A stretch of DNA of 14,676 nt from Alphaproteobacteria bacterium UBA1254 (GTDB taxonomy: Bacteria; Pseudomonadota; Alphaproteobacteria; RF32; CAG-239). Of this stretch, positions 1 through 6,960 are shown piece after piece (the stretch's first letter is position 1; each line of letters opens with the position of its first letter). The notes under the pieces were generated by a model that was not told where the DNA came from, did not search any database, and saw nothing but the letters and a program-made list of their open reading frames with translations. The DNA lies in assembly GCA_002308495.1 (NCBI GenBank), contig DBVW01000017.1, positions 11,723-26,398 of the forward strand. Direction: 5' to 3'. Made by a program: the position numbers and the translations under genes.

Positions 1-22
1 CTACCAACTGAGCTATGTCGGC
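1..22 (-). tRNA. tRNA gene, 5' end only (probably tRNA-Thr)
   Basis: Read on the minus strand, the bases give a 7-base acceptor strand GCCGACA, then TA, then a D-stem/D-loop start GCTCAGTTGGTAG, which is the canonical beginning of a bacterial tRNA. The anticodon and the 3' half lie outside the window. The GCCGAC acceptor start resembles tRNA-Thr genes I know, but the identity cannot be proved from 22 bases. A well-formed promoter lies just upstream (38-66). Confidence 0.85.
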
Positions 23-37
23 AATGACAATGCAAGC

Positions 38-66
38 TATATAAATGAGTTTTTTTTTGTTGTCAA
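38..66 (-). promoter_or_regulatory. Promoter of the tRNA gene
   Basis: On the minus strand, TTGACA (66-61), a 17-base spacer and TATATA (43-38). Transcription would begin near 31, about 9 bases before the mature tRNA 5' end, as expected for a stable-RNA gene. Confidence 0.75.
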
Positions 67-97
67 TAGAATATTTTTATTTAGCCGAAAAATTTTA

Positions 98-125
98 TTG
101 ACAATATTGTTGCTGCTTGTATAGT
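98..125 (+). promoter_or_regulatory. Promoter for the 170-868 gene
   Basis: TTGACA (98-103), 16-base spacer, TATAGT (120-125). Transcription would start near 132, giving a leader of roughly 38 bases with no obvious Shine-Dalgarno sequence. It diverges from the tRNA promoter. Confidence 0.65.
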
Positions 126-169
126 CAAAATCAAAGACTTATTATTATAAAAACCAAAATATATCCATT

Positions 170-868
170 ATGAGCAAAACTATTATTCCACCAAAAGGCG
201 TTTACGGCTTCGATTTTAAGCCAACCGCACAATCACTGTTTTCACCGACAACGCTTATCGGCAAACACATCTGCTCCTTAAAGTGTTTTGAAAAGGAGAA
301 CATCCTCATCAAGAAACTCCTGGAAAGGATAAGGAAGCCCTCAACGAAAGAAGCGTGCGAGCTCAACAACTCCTTTGATATCATCGTCAATGACGGCTTT
401 TGCGAGCTAAGTAACAAGGAAACGAACTTCAAAACAGAGGTCTTTAACCTTGGAACACCTGCCACCCCCGCCTTTTTTTACGGTCGATTCATTTTCGTCT
501 TTGACCCTGAAAAAAAAGCCTTTTACCCTATTGATCTGAGAGTTTTGTTTTTCAACAACAATTACGCTCTCATCATTTTGCCGGGTAATATCATTGTTAA
601 ATATGACATCAAAGGCGTTTCCGGCTTAGGCAACTTCCTTTCGCTCACGGCCGTTCCTGACGGTTATATTCTGGCAACGGATATCGGCTTTGAAAAACAG
701 GCCGTGTATGCTTTGACAAGGCATTTTCAGAAGTTGTTCGAGACAAACGATTTTTCAAAATTCAATATCTCGAGCATCGACGGCATTGTCACGCACGAAT
801 ATGCCAACAGCACAAGCTACGCCCTCGATCAATATGTTCCGACAAAAAGCGGCTATAAATTGGAGTAA
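170..868 (+). CDS. Protein of unknown function (232 aa)
   Basis: I do not recognise this protein. It begins MSKTIIPPKG and shows no signal peptide or convincing membrane segment, so it is probably cytoplasmic. The middle (about residues 90-190) is rich in alternating hydrophobic residues and glycines, suggesting a beta-rich fold. There is a short Cys pair near residues 35-39 (CSLKC), but no other cysteine or histidine pattern to suggest metal binding. The ATG at 170 is the first in-frame start after a strong promoter, but no Shine-Dalgarno sequence precedes it. Codon choice (frequent ATC, CTC, AAG, GGC) is visibly more GC-rich than in the neighbouring trxB and recG, which use TTA, ATT and AAA. 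That may mean acquisition or different expression demands. It is a single-gene unit with its own promoter and terminator. Confidence 0.8.
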   Translation: MSKTIIPPKGVYGFDFKPTAQSLFSPTTLIGKHICSLKCFEKENILIKKLLERIRKPSTKEACELNNSFDIIVNDGFCELSNKETNFKTEVFNLGTPATPAFFYGRFIFVFDPEKKAFYPIDLRVLFFNNNYALIILPGNIIVKYDIKGVSGLGNFLSLTAVPDGYILATDIGFEKQAVYALTRHFQKLFETNDFSKFNISSIDGIVTHEYANSTSYALDQYVPTKSGYKLE

Positions 869-883
869 AAAACACGCCTGCAC

Positions 884-913
884 ACCCCGAAAGAAATTTC
901 GGGGTTGTTTTTT
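884..913 (+). terminator. Rho-independent terminator after the 170-868 gene
   Basis: A perfect 9-bp stem, ACCCCGAAA (884-892) with TTTCGGGGT (897-905), closes on a GAAA tetraloop and is followed by a T-rich tail to 913. Confidence 0.9.
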
Positions 914-933
914 AAAAAAAATAAAAATATATT
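905..933 (+). promoter_or_regulatory. Promoter of trxB
   Basis: TTGTTT (905-910), 17-base spacer, TATATT (928-933). The -35 box is built into the T-tract of the preceding terminator. It is the only plausible promoter in the short gap before trxB. Confidence 0.5.
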
Positions 934-952
934 AAACAAAAAAGGAGTTTAA

Positions 953-1882
953 ATGGCGCAATATGTTTCAAAAATCATTATTTTAGGCTCAGGACCTGCA
1001 GGTTATACGGCGGCCATTTATGCCGCCAGAGCAGGGCTTAACCCTTGTCTTATCTCGGGTTTTGAAGTTGGCGGACAGCTGACCATGACAACAAATATTG
1101 AAAATTTTCCGGGATTTCCCTTGGCCGTTTCGGGAAACGAATTGATGCAAAAAATGAGACAACAGGTCTTAAACATGGGCGTAACGATTATTGATGATAA
1201 GATAAACGGTGTTGATTTTAATTGCAGACCTTTTGTTTTAAGCTCGGAAAACGGAAACTGTTTTCAAACCGAATGTTTGATTATTGCAACAGGCTCAAGC
1301 GCCAAATGGCTTAACTATGAAGCTCATAAAAAATATATCGGAAAAGGCTTATCAACATGCGCCACTTGTGACGGATTTTTTTATAAAAACAAAACGGTTG
1401 CCGTTATCGGCGGCGGAAATGCGGCGGCAGAAGAGGCTGTATATTTAACAAATTTTGCCTCAAAAGTTATTTTGGTTCACAGAAGAAACGAGCTTCGTGC
1501 CGATCAGATTTTGCAGCAAAGAATTTTTAAAAACCCGAAAATAGAAATTTGCTGGAACTGCGTGGTTGATGAAATTTTAGGCGAAGATGATGTTTCGGGA
1601 ATTATCTTAAAAAATGTGCGTTCCGACGAAAAGAAAAAGATTCAACTCTCGGGTGTGTTTTTGGCAATCGGTCACACACCGAACACCGAAATTTTCAAAA
1701 AATATCTAAAGCTTGATGAAGACGGTTATATTGTCACAAAACCCGATTCGTGCGCCACAAATATTGAAGGTGTGTTTGCCGCAGGCGATGTTCAGGACAA
1801 AGTTTTTCAAAAAGCCGTTATCGCCGCAGGGTCTGGCGCAAAAGCCGCGATGGAAGCCCAAAAATATTTAAGTTCATTATAA
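953..1882 (+). CDS. trxB: Thioredoxin reductase (NADPH)
   Basis: FAD-dependent cytoplasmic enzyme that passes electrons from NADPH to thioredoxin. Visible motifs in order: FAD-binding GSGPAG (residues 12-17), the redox-active CATC (136-139) that is diagnostic of TrxB, the NADPH-binding glycine motif GGGNAAAEEA (153-162, more usually GGGNTAVEEA), the phosphate-binding HRRNELRA (176-183), and a C-terminal FAD motif with AAGDVQD. The length of 309 aa is normal for low-molecular-weight TrxB. The ATG at 953 has a good Shine-Dalgarno (AAAGGAG) just upstream. recG follows after a 54-base gap with its own promoter-like sequence. The identification is secure; only close flavoprotein relatives such as ferredoxin/flavodoxin-NADP reductases are similar, and those lack CATC. 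Confidence 0.97.
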   Translation: MAQYVSKIIILGSGPAGYTAAIYAARAGLNPCLISGFEVGGQLTMTTNIENFPGFPLAVSGNELMQKMRQQVLNMGVTIIDDKINGVDFNCRPFVLSSENGNCFQTECLIIATGSSAKWLNYEAHKKYIGKGLSTCATCDGFFYKNKTVAVIGGGNAAAEEAVYLTNFASKVILVHRRNELRADQILQQRIFKNPKIEICWNCVVDEILGEDDVSGIILKNVRSDEKKKIQLSGVFLAIGHTPNTEIFKKYLKLDEDGYIVTKPDSCATNIEGVFAAGDVQDKVFQKAVIAAGSGAKAAMEAQKYLSSL

Positions 1883-1889
1883 AACGATA

Positions 1890-1918
1890 TTTACAATTAA
1901 ACTTCCCTTGTATATAAA
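1890..1918 (+). promoter_or_regulatory. Promoter of recG
   Basis: TTTACA (1890-1895), 17-base spacer, TATAAA (1913-1918), just before the AAGGAG ribosome-binding site at 1924-1929. Read-through from trxB is also possible because no terminator separates the genes. Confidence 0.5.
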
Positions 1919-1936
1919 AATATAAGGAGATTTTTA

Positions 1937-4018
1937 ATGCGGCCTGAAATTTTAAACCCTCTGTTTTGTTCAATTGATGCTTTAAAAGGTGTCGGTTCGC
2001 GCTATTTTAAACTCGTTTCAAATCTTGTGGGCGGGCAAAAAATTGTTAACTTACTTTGGCATTTGCCTTATAATGTTATTGACAGATCGTATTCTTGCCC
2101 CATCAACAAAATTGAGACCGGAAAAATTTGGACCGGTATTGTCACAATCAGCGAACATTTGGAACCGAAAACAAAAAAACAGCCTTATCGTATTGTTTGT
2201 GAAGACGAAACCGGTGAAATAATTTTGAATTTTTTTAAATATTATAAGGATTCTTTAAAAAAACAACTCCCTGTCGGCACAAAAAAAATCATCAGCGGCA
2301 AAACAGAATGGTTTAACGGACAAATTCAAATAAGCCATCCGGATTATGTGGCAGATGTTTCAATGGAAAATTTAATCAAAGGAATTGAGCCTGTTTATCC
2401 TCTAACGGCCGGCATTACAAACAAGATGATGAGAATGCTTGTTAATCAATCTTTATCAAAAGTTTCGGTCTTGCCCGAATGGCTTGATGAACACTTTATC
2501 AAACAAAATAATTTTTTACCTTTCAAAGAAAGTTTAGTCAAAGCACACTTTCCTCAAACCTCGCAGGATTTATCGCCTCTTTCGCCTCAAAGACAAAGGC
2601 TTGCTTATGATGAGCTCTTGGCAAATCAGTTAACACTTGCCATTGCTCGTCATTATCACAAGAAAAAAGAAGGAAGAATAATCAAAACTCAAGGTATTTT
2701 ACGCCAAAAATTAGAAAGTATTTTAGAGTTTGAATTAACTGCCGCACAGAAAAAAGTTTTGGCAGATATCATCAAAGACCAAGAATCAAAATATCAAGGA
2801 TTACGCCTTGTTCAAGGTGATGTCGGCAGCGGTAAAACCGTTGTGGCAATGATGGCTATGCTAAACGCTGTTGAATGCGGATTTCAGGCAGCTATTATGG
2901 CGCCCACCGAAATTTTAGCCAAACAGCACTTTGAAACTTTGGGTGATTGGGCAAAAAAAATCGGTGTTAAAGCAGCCTTACTCACAAGTAAAATTAAAGG
3001 TAAAAAACGCCTGGAAATTTTGGAAAAATTAAAGACAGGCGAGATTGATATTTTAATCGGCACACATGCACTTTTTACGGATGATGTAACATTTAAAGAT
3101 TTGGCTTTTATTGTGGTTGATGAACAACATCGATTCGGTGTTGAACAGCGCTTAAAATTATCATTAAAAGCAAATAAACCGGATATTGTTGTCATGACGG
3201 CAACCCCAATTCCGAGAACACTTGTTTTAACACGATTCGGTGATATGGATTATTCAAAAATAGATGAATTGCCGAAAGGACGAAAGCCTGTTAAAACACT
3301 TGTGATGCCCGTATCTAAAATTGATGACGTTACAAAGGCCCTAAAAAGAAAAATTGAAAGCGGCGCAAGGGCTTATTGGGTTTGTCCGTTAATTGAAGAA
3401 AGCGAAAAATCTGATTTGGCGGCAGCTATGGCGCGTTTTGAAGATTTGAAAAAAGTGTTCGGTGATGAAGTGGGGCTCGTTCACGGCAAAATGAAAGAAA
3501 AAGAAAAAGACGCCGTCATGAAACAATTTAAAACCGGTCAGATTAAACTTTTGGTTTCAACAACAGTTATTGAAGTCGGCGTTAACATTAAAGAAGCGAC
3601 ATTAATGATTATTGAGCGCGCCGAAAGATTCGGGCTTTCACAGCTTCACCAATTAAGAGGACGTATTAAACGAGGATTTGAAGAAGGTGTTTGTATGCTT
3701 CTTTACGGTTATCCTTTAAGCCAATCGGCTCATGAAAGACTAAATGTGATGAAAGAAAGCGAAGACGGTTTTTATTTGGCCGAAAAAGACCTCGATTTAA
3801 GAGGCGGCGGTGAAATTTTGGGAACAAAACAATCCGGCTTTGAAGAATTTAAGCTTGCTAATATGGAATTTCACAAAAATCTTCTTTTGACCGCCTATAA
3901 AGATGCTCAGATAATTTTAGAAAAAGATCCTGAATTAAAATCAAAAAGAGGGGGGGCTTTAAAAGTTTTGCTTTATCTTTTTGAACAAGACAGCGCTTTT
4001 CTAACATATAAGAGTTAA
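1937..4018 (+). CDS. recG: ATP-dependent DNA helicase RecG
   Basis: Superfamily 2 helicase that remodels stalled forks, R-loops and Holliday junctions. The N-terminal ~250 residues form the wedge (OB-fold) region that grips branched DNA. The motor motifs follow: Walker A GDVGSGKT (294-301), Walker B DEQH (395-398), motif III TATPIPRT (421-428), STTVIEVGVN (541-550), motif VI QLRGRIKRG (572-580) and the TRG translocation motif RGGGEILGTKQSG (622-634). At 693 aa it is full length. The ATG at 1937 has a strong AAGGAG seven bases upstream. Motif VI is slightly odd: the usual QLRGRVGRG has IK in place of VG, although both arginines of the GRxxR core remain. Followed at once by a two-way terminator. 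Confidence 0.97.
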   Translation: MRPEILNPLFCSIDALKGVGSRYFKLVSNLVGGQKIVNLLWHLPYNVIDRSYSCPINKIETGKIWTGIVTISEHLEPKTKKQPYRIVCEDETGEIILNFFKYYKDSLKKQLPVGTKKIISGKTEWFNGQIQISHPDYVADVSMENLIKGIEPVYPLTAGITNKMMRMLVNQSLSKVSVLPEWLDEHFIKQNNFLPFKESLVKAHFPQTSQDLSPLSPQRQRLAYDELLANQLTLAIARHYHKKKEGRIIKTQGILRQKLESILEFELTAAQKKVLADIIKDQESKYQGLRLVQGDVGSGKTVVAMMAMLNAVECGFQAAIMAPTEILAKQHFETLGDWAKKIGVKAALLTSKIKGKKRLEILEKLKTGEIDILIGTHALFTDDVTFKDLAFIVVDEQHRFGVEQRLKLSLKANKPDIVVMTATPIPRTLVLTRFGDMDYSKIDELPKGRKPVKTLVMPVSKIDDVTKALKRKIESGARAYWVCPLIEESEKSDLAAAMARFEDLKKVFGDEVGLVHGKMKEKEKDAVMKQFKTGQIKLLVSTTVIEVGVNIKEATLMIIERAERFGLSQLHQLRGRIKRGFEEGVCMLLYGYPLSQSAHERLNVMKESEDGFYLAEKDLDLRGGGEILGTKQSGFEEFKLANMEFHKNLLLTAYKDAQIILEKDPELKSKRGGALKVLLYLFEQDSAFLTYKS

Positions 4019-4020
4019 AA

Positions 4021-4048
4021 AAAAACCGCTCTGTTCTGAGCGGTTTTT
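4021..4048. terminator. Bidirectional terminator (recG / 4053-4577 gene)
   Basis: AAAAACCGCTC (4021-4031) pairs perfectly with GAGCGGTTTTT (4038-4048) around a 6-base loop. The A-tract and T-tract make it work on both strands. It serves recG from the left and the convergent minus-strand gene ending at 4053. Confidence 0.92.
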
Positions 4049-4052
4049 CTTT

Positions 4053-4577
4053 CTAAATTTTAATAAAGAAGCGATTGAAGTAGTTGCATCCGAGATATGT
4101 TTTGAGGTTTTCAACCTCATCATCTTCAAGCTCAACCATCGGCCTTTCCAACATTAAAGCTTCGGCGACTTTTTCTTTGCAGATGACCTCACCCGAACAG
4201 GAATAGAAGCTCCAAACATAGAGCAGTTCTCCGCCCTCGATTCTCATAAAACGACCGTTTCTGATGAGATAACGATTCTCCGAAGTAAACGCAGGCATAT
4301 CGGTTTCAAGCAAAATCTTTCCGCCCGTCATATAGTTAACTTCAGGAATGGTGCGGTGCCAAAAAGCAACATACCCTTTATATTCTTCGCCGAAGAACAA
4401 CCTTCTGTCGACGCCGAAATAATTAAGGGCATCTTCAAAAGAACGATAGGCATAGTCCTTAAAAACAGCCGCTTCTGCCTCGCTGATTTTAATTGCTTCC
4501 AGTATACCTGACTGTTGAAGCATCCGGGAAGCAGGTCTTATTCGAAGCGCTTCCGTTTTGATAAAAAATTTAGCCAT
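4053..4577 (-). CDS. Protein of unknown function (174 aa)
   Basis: I recognise no family. It is a soluble-looking protein, basic at the N-terminus (MAKFFIKTEALRIRPASRM) with an acidic stretch near residues 148-156. Aromatic residues are frequent in the middle (GYVAFWHR, LYVWSFYSC), as in a compact beta-rich domain. There is no signal peptide. The ATG at 4577 lies about 30 bases behind a strong TTGACA promoter but has no Shine-Dalgarno sequence, the same arrangement as the unknown gene at 170-868. Base composition is again somewhat GC-richer than the neighbouring helicase and membrane genes. It sits directly downstream of the HExxH membrane protein gene, on the same strand, but has its own promoter, so it need not be co-regulated with it. 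Confidence 0.8.
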   Translation of the reverse strand: MAKFFIKTEALRIRPASRMLQQSGILEAIKISEAEAAVFKDYAYRSFEDALNYFGVDRRLFFGEEYKGYVAFWHRTIPEVNYMTGGKILLETDMPAFTSENRYLIRNGRFMRIEGGELLYVWSFYSCSGEVICKEKVAEALMLERPMVELEDDEVENLKTYLGCNYFNRFFIKI

Positions 4578-4596
4578 AATTATAGAGATTTAATTG

Positions 4597-4610
4597 GTTT
4601 TTCGAAAAAC
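4597..4610. promoter_or_regulatory. Perfect 14-bp palindrome at the predicted transcription start
   Basis: GTTTTTCGAAAAAC is a complete dyad lying just after the -10 box (4611-4616) of the promoter for the 4053-4577 gene, so it covers the expected start site. This is a typical place for a repressor operator. With no bound factor known, it could also be a chance A/T-rich palindrome. Confidence 0.35.
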
Positions 4611-4639
4611 AAACTAACATCTGTTAAAATCTTTGTCAA
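4611..4639 (-). promoter_or_regulatory. Promoter of the 4053-4577 gene
   Basis: On the minus strand, TTGACA (4639-4634), 17-base spacer, TAGTTT (4616-4611). Transcription would begin near 4604, giving a short leader of about 27 bases. Confidence 0.6.
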
Positions 4640-4645
4640 TGCTCT

Positions 4646-5203
4646 TCATATAAACCAAATCAGGAAAACAACCAAAGCGGCGCTGTAAAGCAAAACACCT
4701 AACGGATAAGAAAAAGCAACCTTAAAATCCGTCGATGACGGAAGGGCATTTTCAATAATAACCGTTTGTAAGAAAACATATAAAATATAGTTGATGTAAT
4801 TAATTTGAATATGGGTAAAAAACCAACGGTTAAAATAATAACCCAAGATTAAAAGAAGAAGCGGAGCCAAAGCTGACGGAATAGCGTTATAAAAATGAAC
4901 ATTTCGAAAACCGACACTGCCCATCAAATAATAATCTCCCTGCTTTTTAGGAAATAAATTAAATCGGGTCGGACGTGCATTAAAAAACAAACCGACCAAA
5001 AAATGAGACATTTCATGAAGGATTGTTCCGGGGATATTAACAAGAGCGCTCATATAAATGTTCGAATATGTGGTATATTTCATTTTAAGCAAAACAATAA
5101 CCAAAAAAATCATTAAAAAACGATTCGATACAAATATTTTAAGCGTTTCCGGATTGTTCAGAAAAACAACTAATTTATCAGCTAAAATCGTTAAAAAATC
5201 CAT
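4646..5203 (-). CDS. Integral membrane protein with HExxH motif, M50-like
   Basis: A 185-aa multi-pass membrane protein. Hydrophobic segments lie around residues 27-40, 50-73, 106-123, 137-150 and 165-185. HEMSH (63-67) sits inside a hydrophobic segment, the arrangement of site-2-type (M50) intramembrane zinc metalloproteases. SSTDFK (156-161) near the next-to-last segment could supply the third zinc ligand (Asp159), as the LDG motif does in M50 enzymes. The stretch GSVGFRN followed by NAIPSALAPLLL resembles the region after the zinc motif in M50B-like proteins. The start has GAGG upstream. No partner protease chain, PDZ domain or substrate is visible, so proteolysis is inferred and not shown. 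The second HExxH membrane gene at 8882-9550 shares the TD[FL]K feature. Confidence 0.7.
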   Translation of the reverse strand: MDFLTILADKLVVFLNNPETLKIFVSNRFLMIFLVIVLLKMKYTTYSNIYMSALVNIPGTILHEMSHFLVGLFFNARPTRFNLFPKKQGDYYLMGSVGFRNVHFYNAIPSALAPLLLLILGYYFNRWFFTHIQINYINYILYVFLQTVIIENALPSSTDFKVAFSYPLGVLLYSAALVVFLIWFI

Positions 5204-5258
5204 TTTTCAAACCTCATCTTATTTGCTTTTAAGATAAATAAATTAAATTAAAATTTTG

Positions 5259-5287
5259 ATAAAATTTGTTATTATTTTCAGATACAA
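5259..5287 (-). promoter_or_regulatory. Possible promoter of the 4646-5203 gene
   Basis: On the minus strand, TTGTAT (5287-5282), 17-base spacer, TTTTAT (5264-5259). The boxes are weak in a very AT-rich stretch, but a promoter is expected here because the palindrome at 5300-5401 probably stops transcription from tetR. Confidence 0.35.
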
Positions 5288-5299
5288 AAAAAAACAGAG

Positions 5300-5401
5300 A
5301 ATGGCGCAGATAGAGTGGCTTTCAAGGCGAGCAAAATTTTAGCGTACAAAAAAGTACGTGAATTTTGCAAGACCGCAGAAAACTGCTCTAGATACGCCAT
5401 T
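5300..5401. repeat. REP-like palindromic element, also a likely terminator
   Basis: A long imperfect inverted repeat centred on an A6 loop (5348-5353). Paired blocks include AATGGCG/CGCCATT at the ends, TAGAG/CTCTA, GCAAAATT/AATTTTGC and CGTAC/GTACG at the tip, with unpaired or bulged bases between them. An A-tract on the left (5286-5294) and a T-tract on the right (5407-5415) continue the symmetry outside the element. A structured palindrome of about 100 bases with no ORF suggests a REP/MITE-like dispersed element. On the minus strand it lies directly after the tetR stop codon and is followed by a T-run, so it should terminate tetR. Only one copy is visible in this window. Confidence 0.75.
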
Positions 5402-5413
5402 ATATGTGTTTTT

Positions 5414-6004
5414 TTATATTTTTTCGAGAACTTTAATACCTGTTAAATAAGTATTGAGTAAAAACTTACATATCTTTGTCTGTTCAACCTTACTGTATGT
5501 TTCAAGAGACGATGTCGTTAATAAAGAACTGACGCCGAAAAGACAAATCCATAAAATTTGAACACTGACATGACGTTTTTCGGGTTTTAAGGTCGGATAA
5601 AGCTCTTTAAACGATTTTTCAATCAGCATCACCATTGTCGAAATGCGGCGAAGATAGGTAATTGAAAAAGTGCGCTCGCTTTGATTGAGGTGAAAGTTAA
5701 AAACCATAAACCAAAAATTTCGATTCTCTAAAACAAATTCGGCAAAAGCTGCTGCATACATATTCAAACGTTCATAAGCAGAATCCGTTTTAATTTTCAA
5801 AAACCGATGATATAAAGAATCAAGCGTCAGATAATTTTGAATAAGGATAAAATTATCCATATTGCCGAACTGATTATAAATCGTGCCGACAGAATAACCG
5901 GAAGCTTCCGAAAGCTTTCGGGCTGTTAAAAATTCAACACCCTTTTCCCTAATAATCGTCCGACCGGTATGAACTAAATTTTCTTGTATATAATCTCGTG
6001 CCAT
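5414..6004 (-). CDS. TetR/AcrR-family transcriptional regulator
   Basis: A 196-aa one-component repressor-type protein. The N-terminal helix-turn-helix (residues about 26-51) has the family pattern: LTARKLSEASGYSVGTIYNQF, followed by NMDNF in place of the common gK.eLl start of helix 4. The C-terminal ~140 residues form the variable helical ligand-binding and dimerisation domain, so the ligand cannot be read from sequence. The gene is divergent from the 6111-8899 operon, and a perfect dyad (6066-6078) overlaps its own -35 box. It therefore probably represses itself and perhaps the operon, an inference from layout. The operon's contents (exported protein, Mur ligase, carboxypeptidase) hint at a cell-wall-related cue, but that is speculative. 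Confidence 0.9.
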   Translation of the reverse strand: MARDYIQENLVHTGRTIIREKGVEFLTARKLSEASGYSVGTIYNQFGNMDNFILIQNYLTLDSLYHRFLKIKTDSAYERLNMYAAAFAEFVLENRNFWFMVFNFHLNQSERTFSITYLRRISTMVMLIEKSFKELYPTLKPEKRHVSVQILWICLFGVSSLLTTSSLETYSKVEQTKICKFLLNTYLTGIKVLEKI

Positions 6005-6050
6005 TTTAAAAATCTTATCTTAAAATTAAGAATTATCGTTTATAAATATC

Positions 6051-6079
6051 CCTATACACAAAAAATGAACGGTGTTCAA
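6051..6079 (-). promoter_or_regulatory. Promoter of the tetR-family gene
   Basis: On the minus strand, TTGAAC (6079-6074), 17-base spacer, TATAGG (6056-6051). The -35 hexamer lies within the right half of the dyad at 6066-6078. Confidence 0.5.
6066..6078. promoter_or_regulatory. Candidate TetR operator
   Basis: TGAAC-GGT-GTTCA is a perfect 5+5 dyad with a 3-base centre, flanked by an A-tract and a T-tract. It lies between the divergent tetR gene and the 6111-8899 operon and overlaps the tetR -35 box. Size and position suit a TetR-family operator; binding is inferred. Confidence 0.5.
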
Positions 6080-6110
6080 TTTTTTTCTTTAAAATATTGG
6101 AGATAATTTT

Positions 6111-6947
6111 ATGAAAAAGCTTTTTTTTAGTATTTTAGGCTTGTTTTTAAGTTTTAACCAAACAGCAAAAGCTGATGATGATTTTTTTGATAATTTAGTG
6201 ATTGATGATCAGATAAAACAAAAAATTGAAGAAAAAGAAGCAATCGAACAAGGCAAAGCCAAAGCAAGCGAAATTTTAGACAGTAAACCGATAAAACTTC
6301 AGATAGACAGCAACTCAAAACTTAAAATAGAAGAAAAGGTTGTTGAAGAAGTGGCGCCTGTTGTCAGAGAGCCTGCACCTTTCGGTTTGAAATGGCTCGC
6401 CACACAAAAAGAAATTGAATATCAGCATGTAAGATTAACAAAAGCACAAGTAAAAGATGCGCCGAACAGTTTTATGGCCGAAAATCTGCCAAAACCGTTA
6501 AAAGCTTTCAGAGAAGTTTTATTGAGTTTCGGTGATAATGACGCGCTTTGGCGTATTGCCGCATACGGAAACTTTTTGGAAGACGATTCGCGCGCCACAA
6601 AAGGCTTGGAAGAATATAAAAAATTTTATGATATGTTAAATGAAAAATACGGCAACGCCGAAGAGTTTTATACACCTGCTGTTGTCAGTATTGAAGAAGA
6701 AGTAACTCTTGATGACGGCACAAAATCACGCGCTATTAAACAAAAAGTTTTGGAAAAAGGAGATATCGGTTTCAAAGAAAAATTAATGGACGGACAATCA
6801 ACACTTTATTCAACTTTTGAAAATGACCATATCGGCGTTACTCTTGCGCTTTTAGCTGACGGAAACGGTCAGACATATATCATTATTGATTATAAAAACT
6901 TAAAAATCAACGAAGTTGAGCTGGAACAAATGTATGAGGCATTATAA
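6111..6947 (+). CDS. Exported (periplasmic) protein of unknown function
   Basis: A 278-aa protein with a clear Sec signal peptide: MKK start, hydrophobic core (residues 4-15) and likely cleavage after AKA (residue 21), leaving mature DDDFF. No lipobox cysteine is present, so a soluble periplasmic protein is expected. Residues ~22-85 are highly charged and probably flexible or helical. Residues ~90-278 form a more conserved-looking domain (FGLKWLATQKEI, LSFGDNDALWRIAAYG, EKYGNAEEFY, GQTYIIIDYKN). I know no name for it. The start has GGAGAT upstream. It is the first gene of a unit with the Mur ligase (13-base gap) and the VanY-like gene, so a role in envelope or peptidoglycan upkeep is a reasonable guess only. 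Confidence 0.85.
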   Translation: MKKLFFSILGLFLSFNQTAKADDDFFDNLVIDDQIKQKIEEKEAIEQGKAKASEILDSKPIKLQIDSNSKLKIEEKVVEEVAPVVREPAPFGLKWLATQKEIEYQHVRLTKAQVKDAPNSFMAENLPKPLKAFREVLLSFGDNDALWRIAAYGNFLEDDSRATKGLEEYKKFYDMLNEKYGNAEEFYTPAVVSIEEEVTLDDGTKSRAIKQKVLEKGDIGFKEKLMDGQSTLYSTFENDHIGVTLALLADGNGQTYIIIDYKNLKINEVELEQMYEAL

Positions 6948-6960
6948 GGATTAAAAAAAA

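Noticed and set aside
202..465. 87-codon minus-strand frame within the 170-868 gene
   Set aside because: It is wholly antisense to the longer plus-strand frame, which has its own promoter and terminator, and has no promoter or ribosome-binding site of its own.
2884..3195. 103-codon minus-strand frame inside recG
   Set aside because: It is a shadow of the conserved RecG motor domain.
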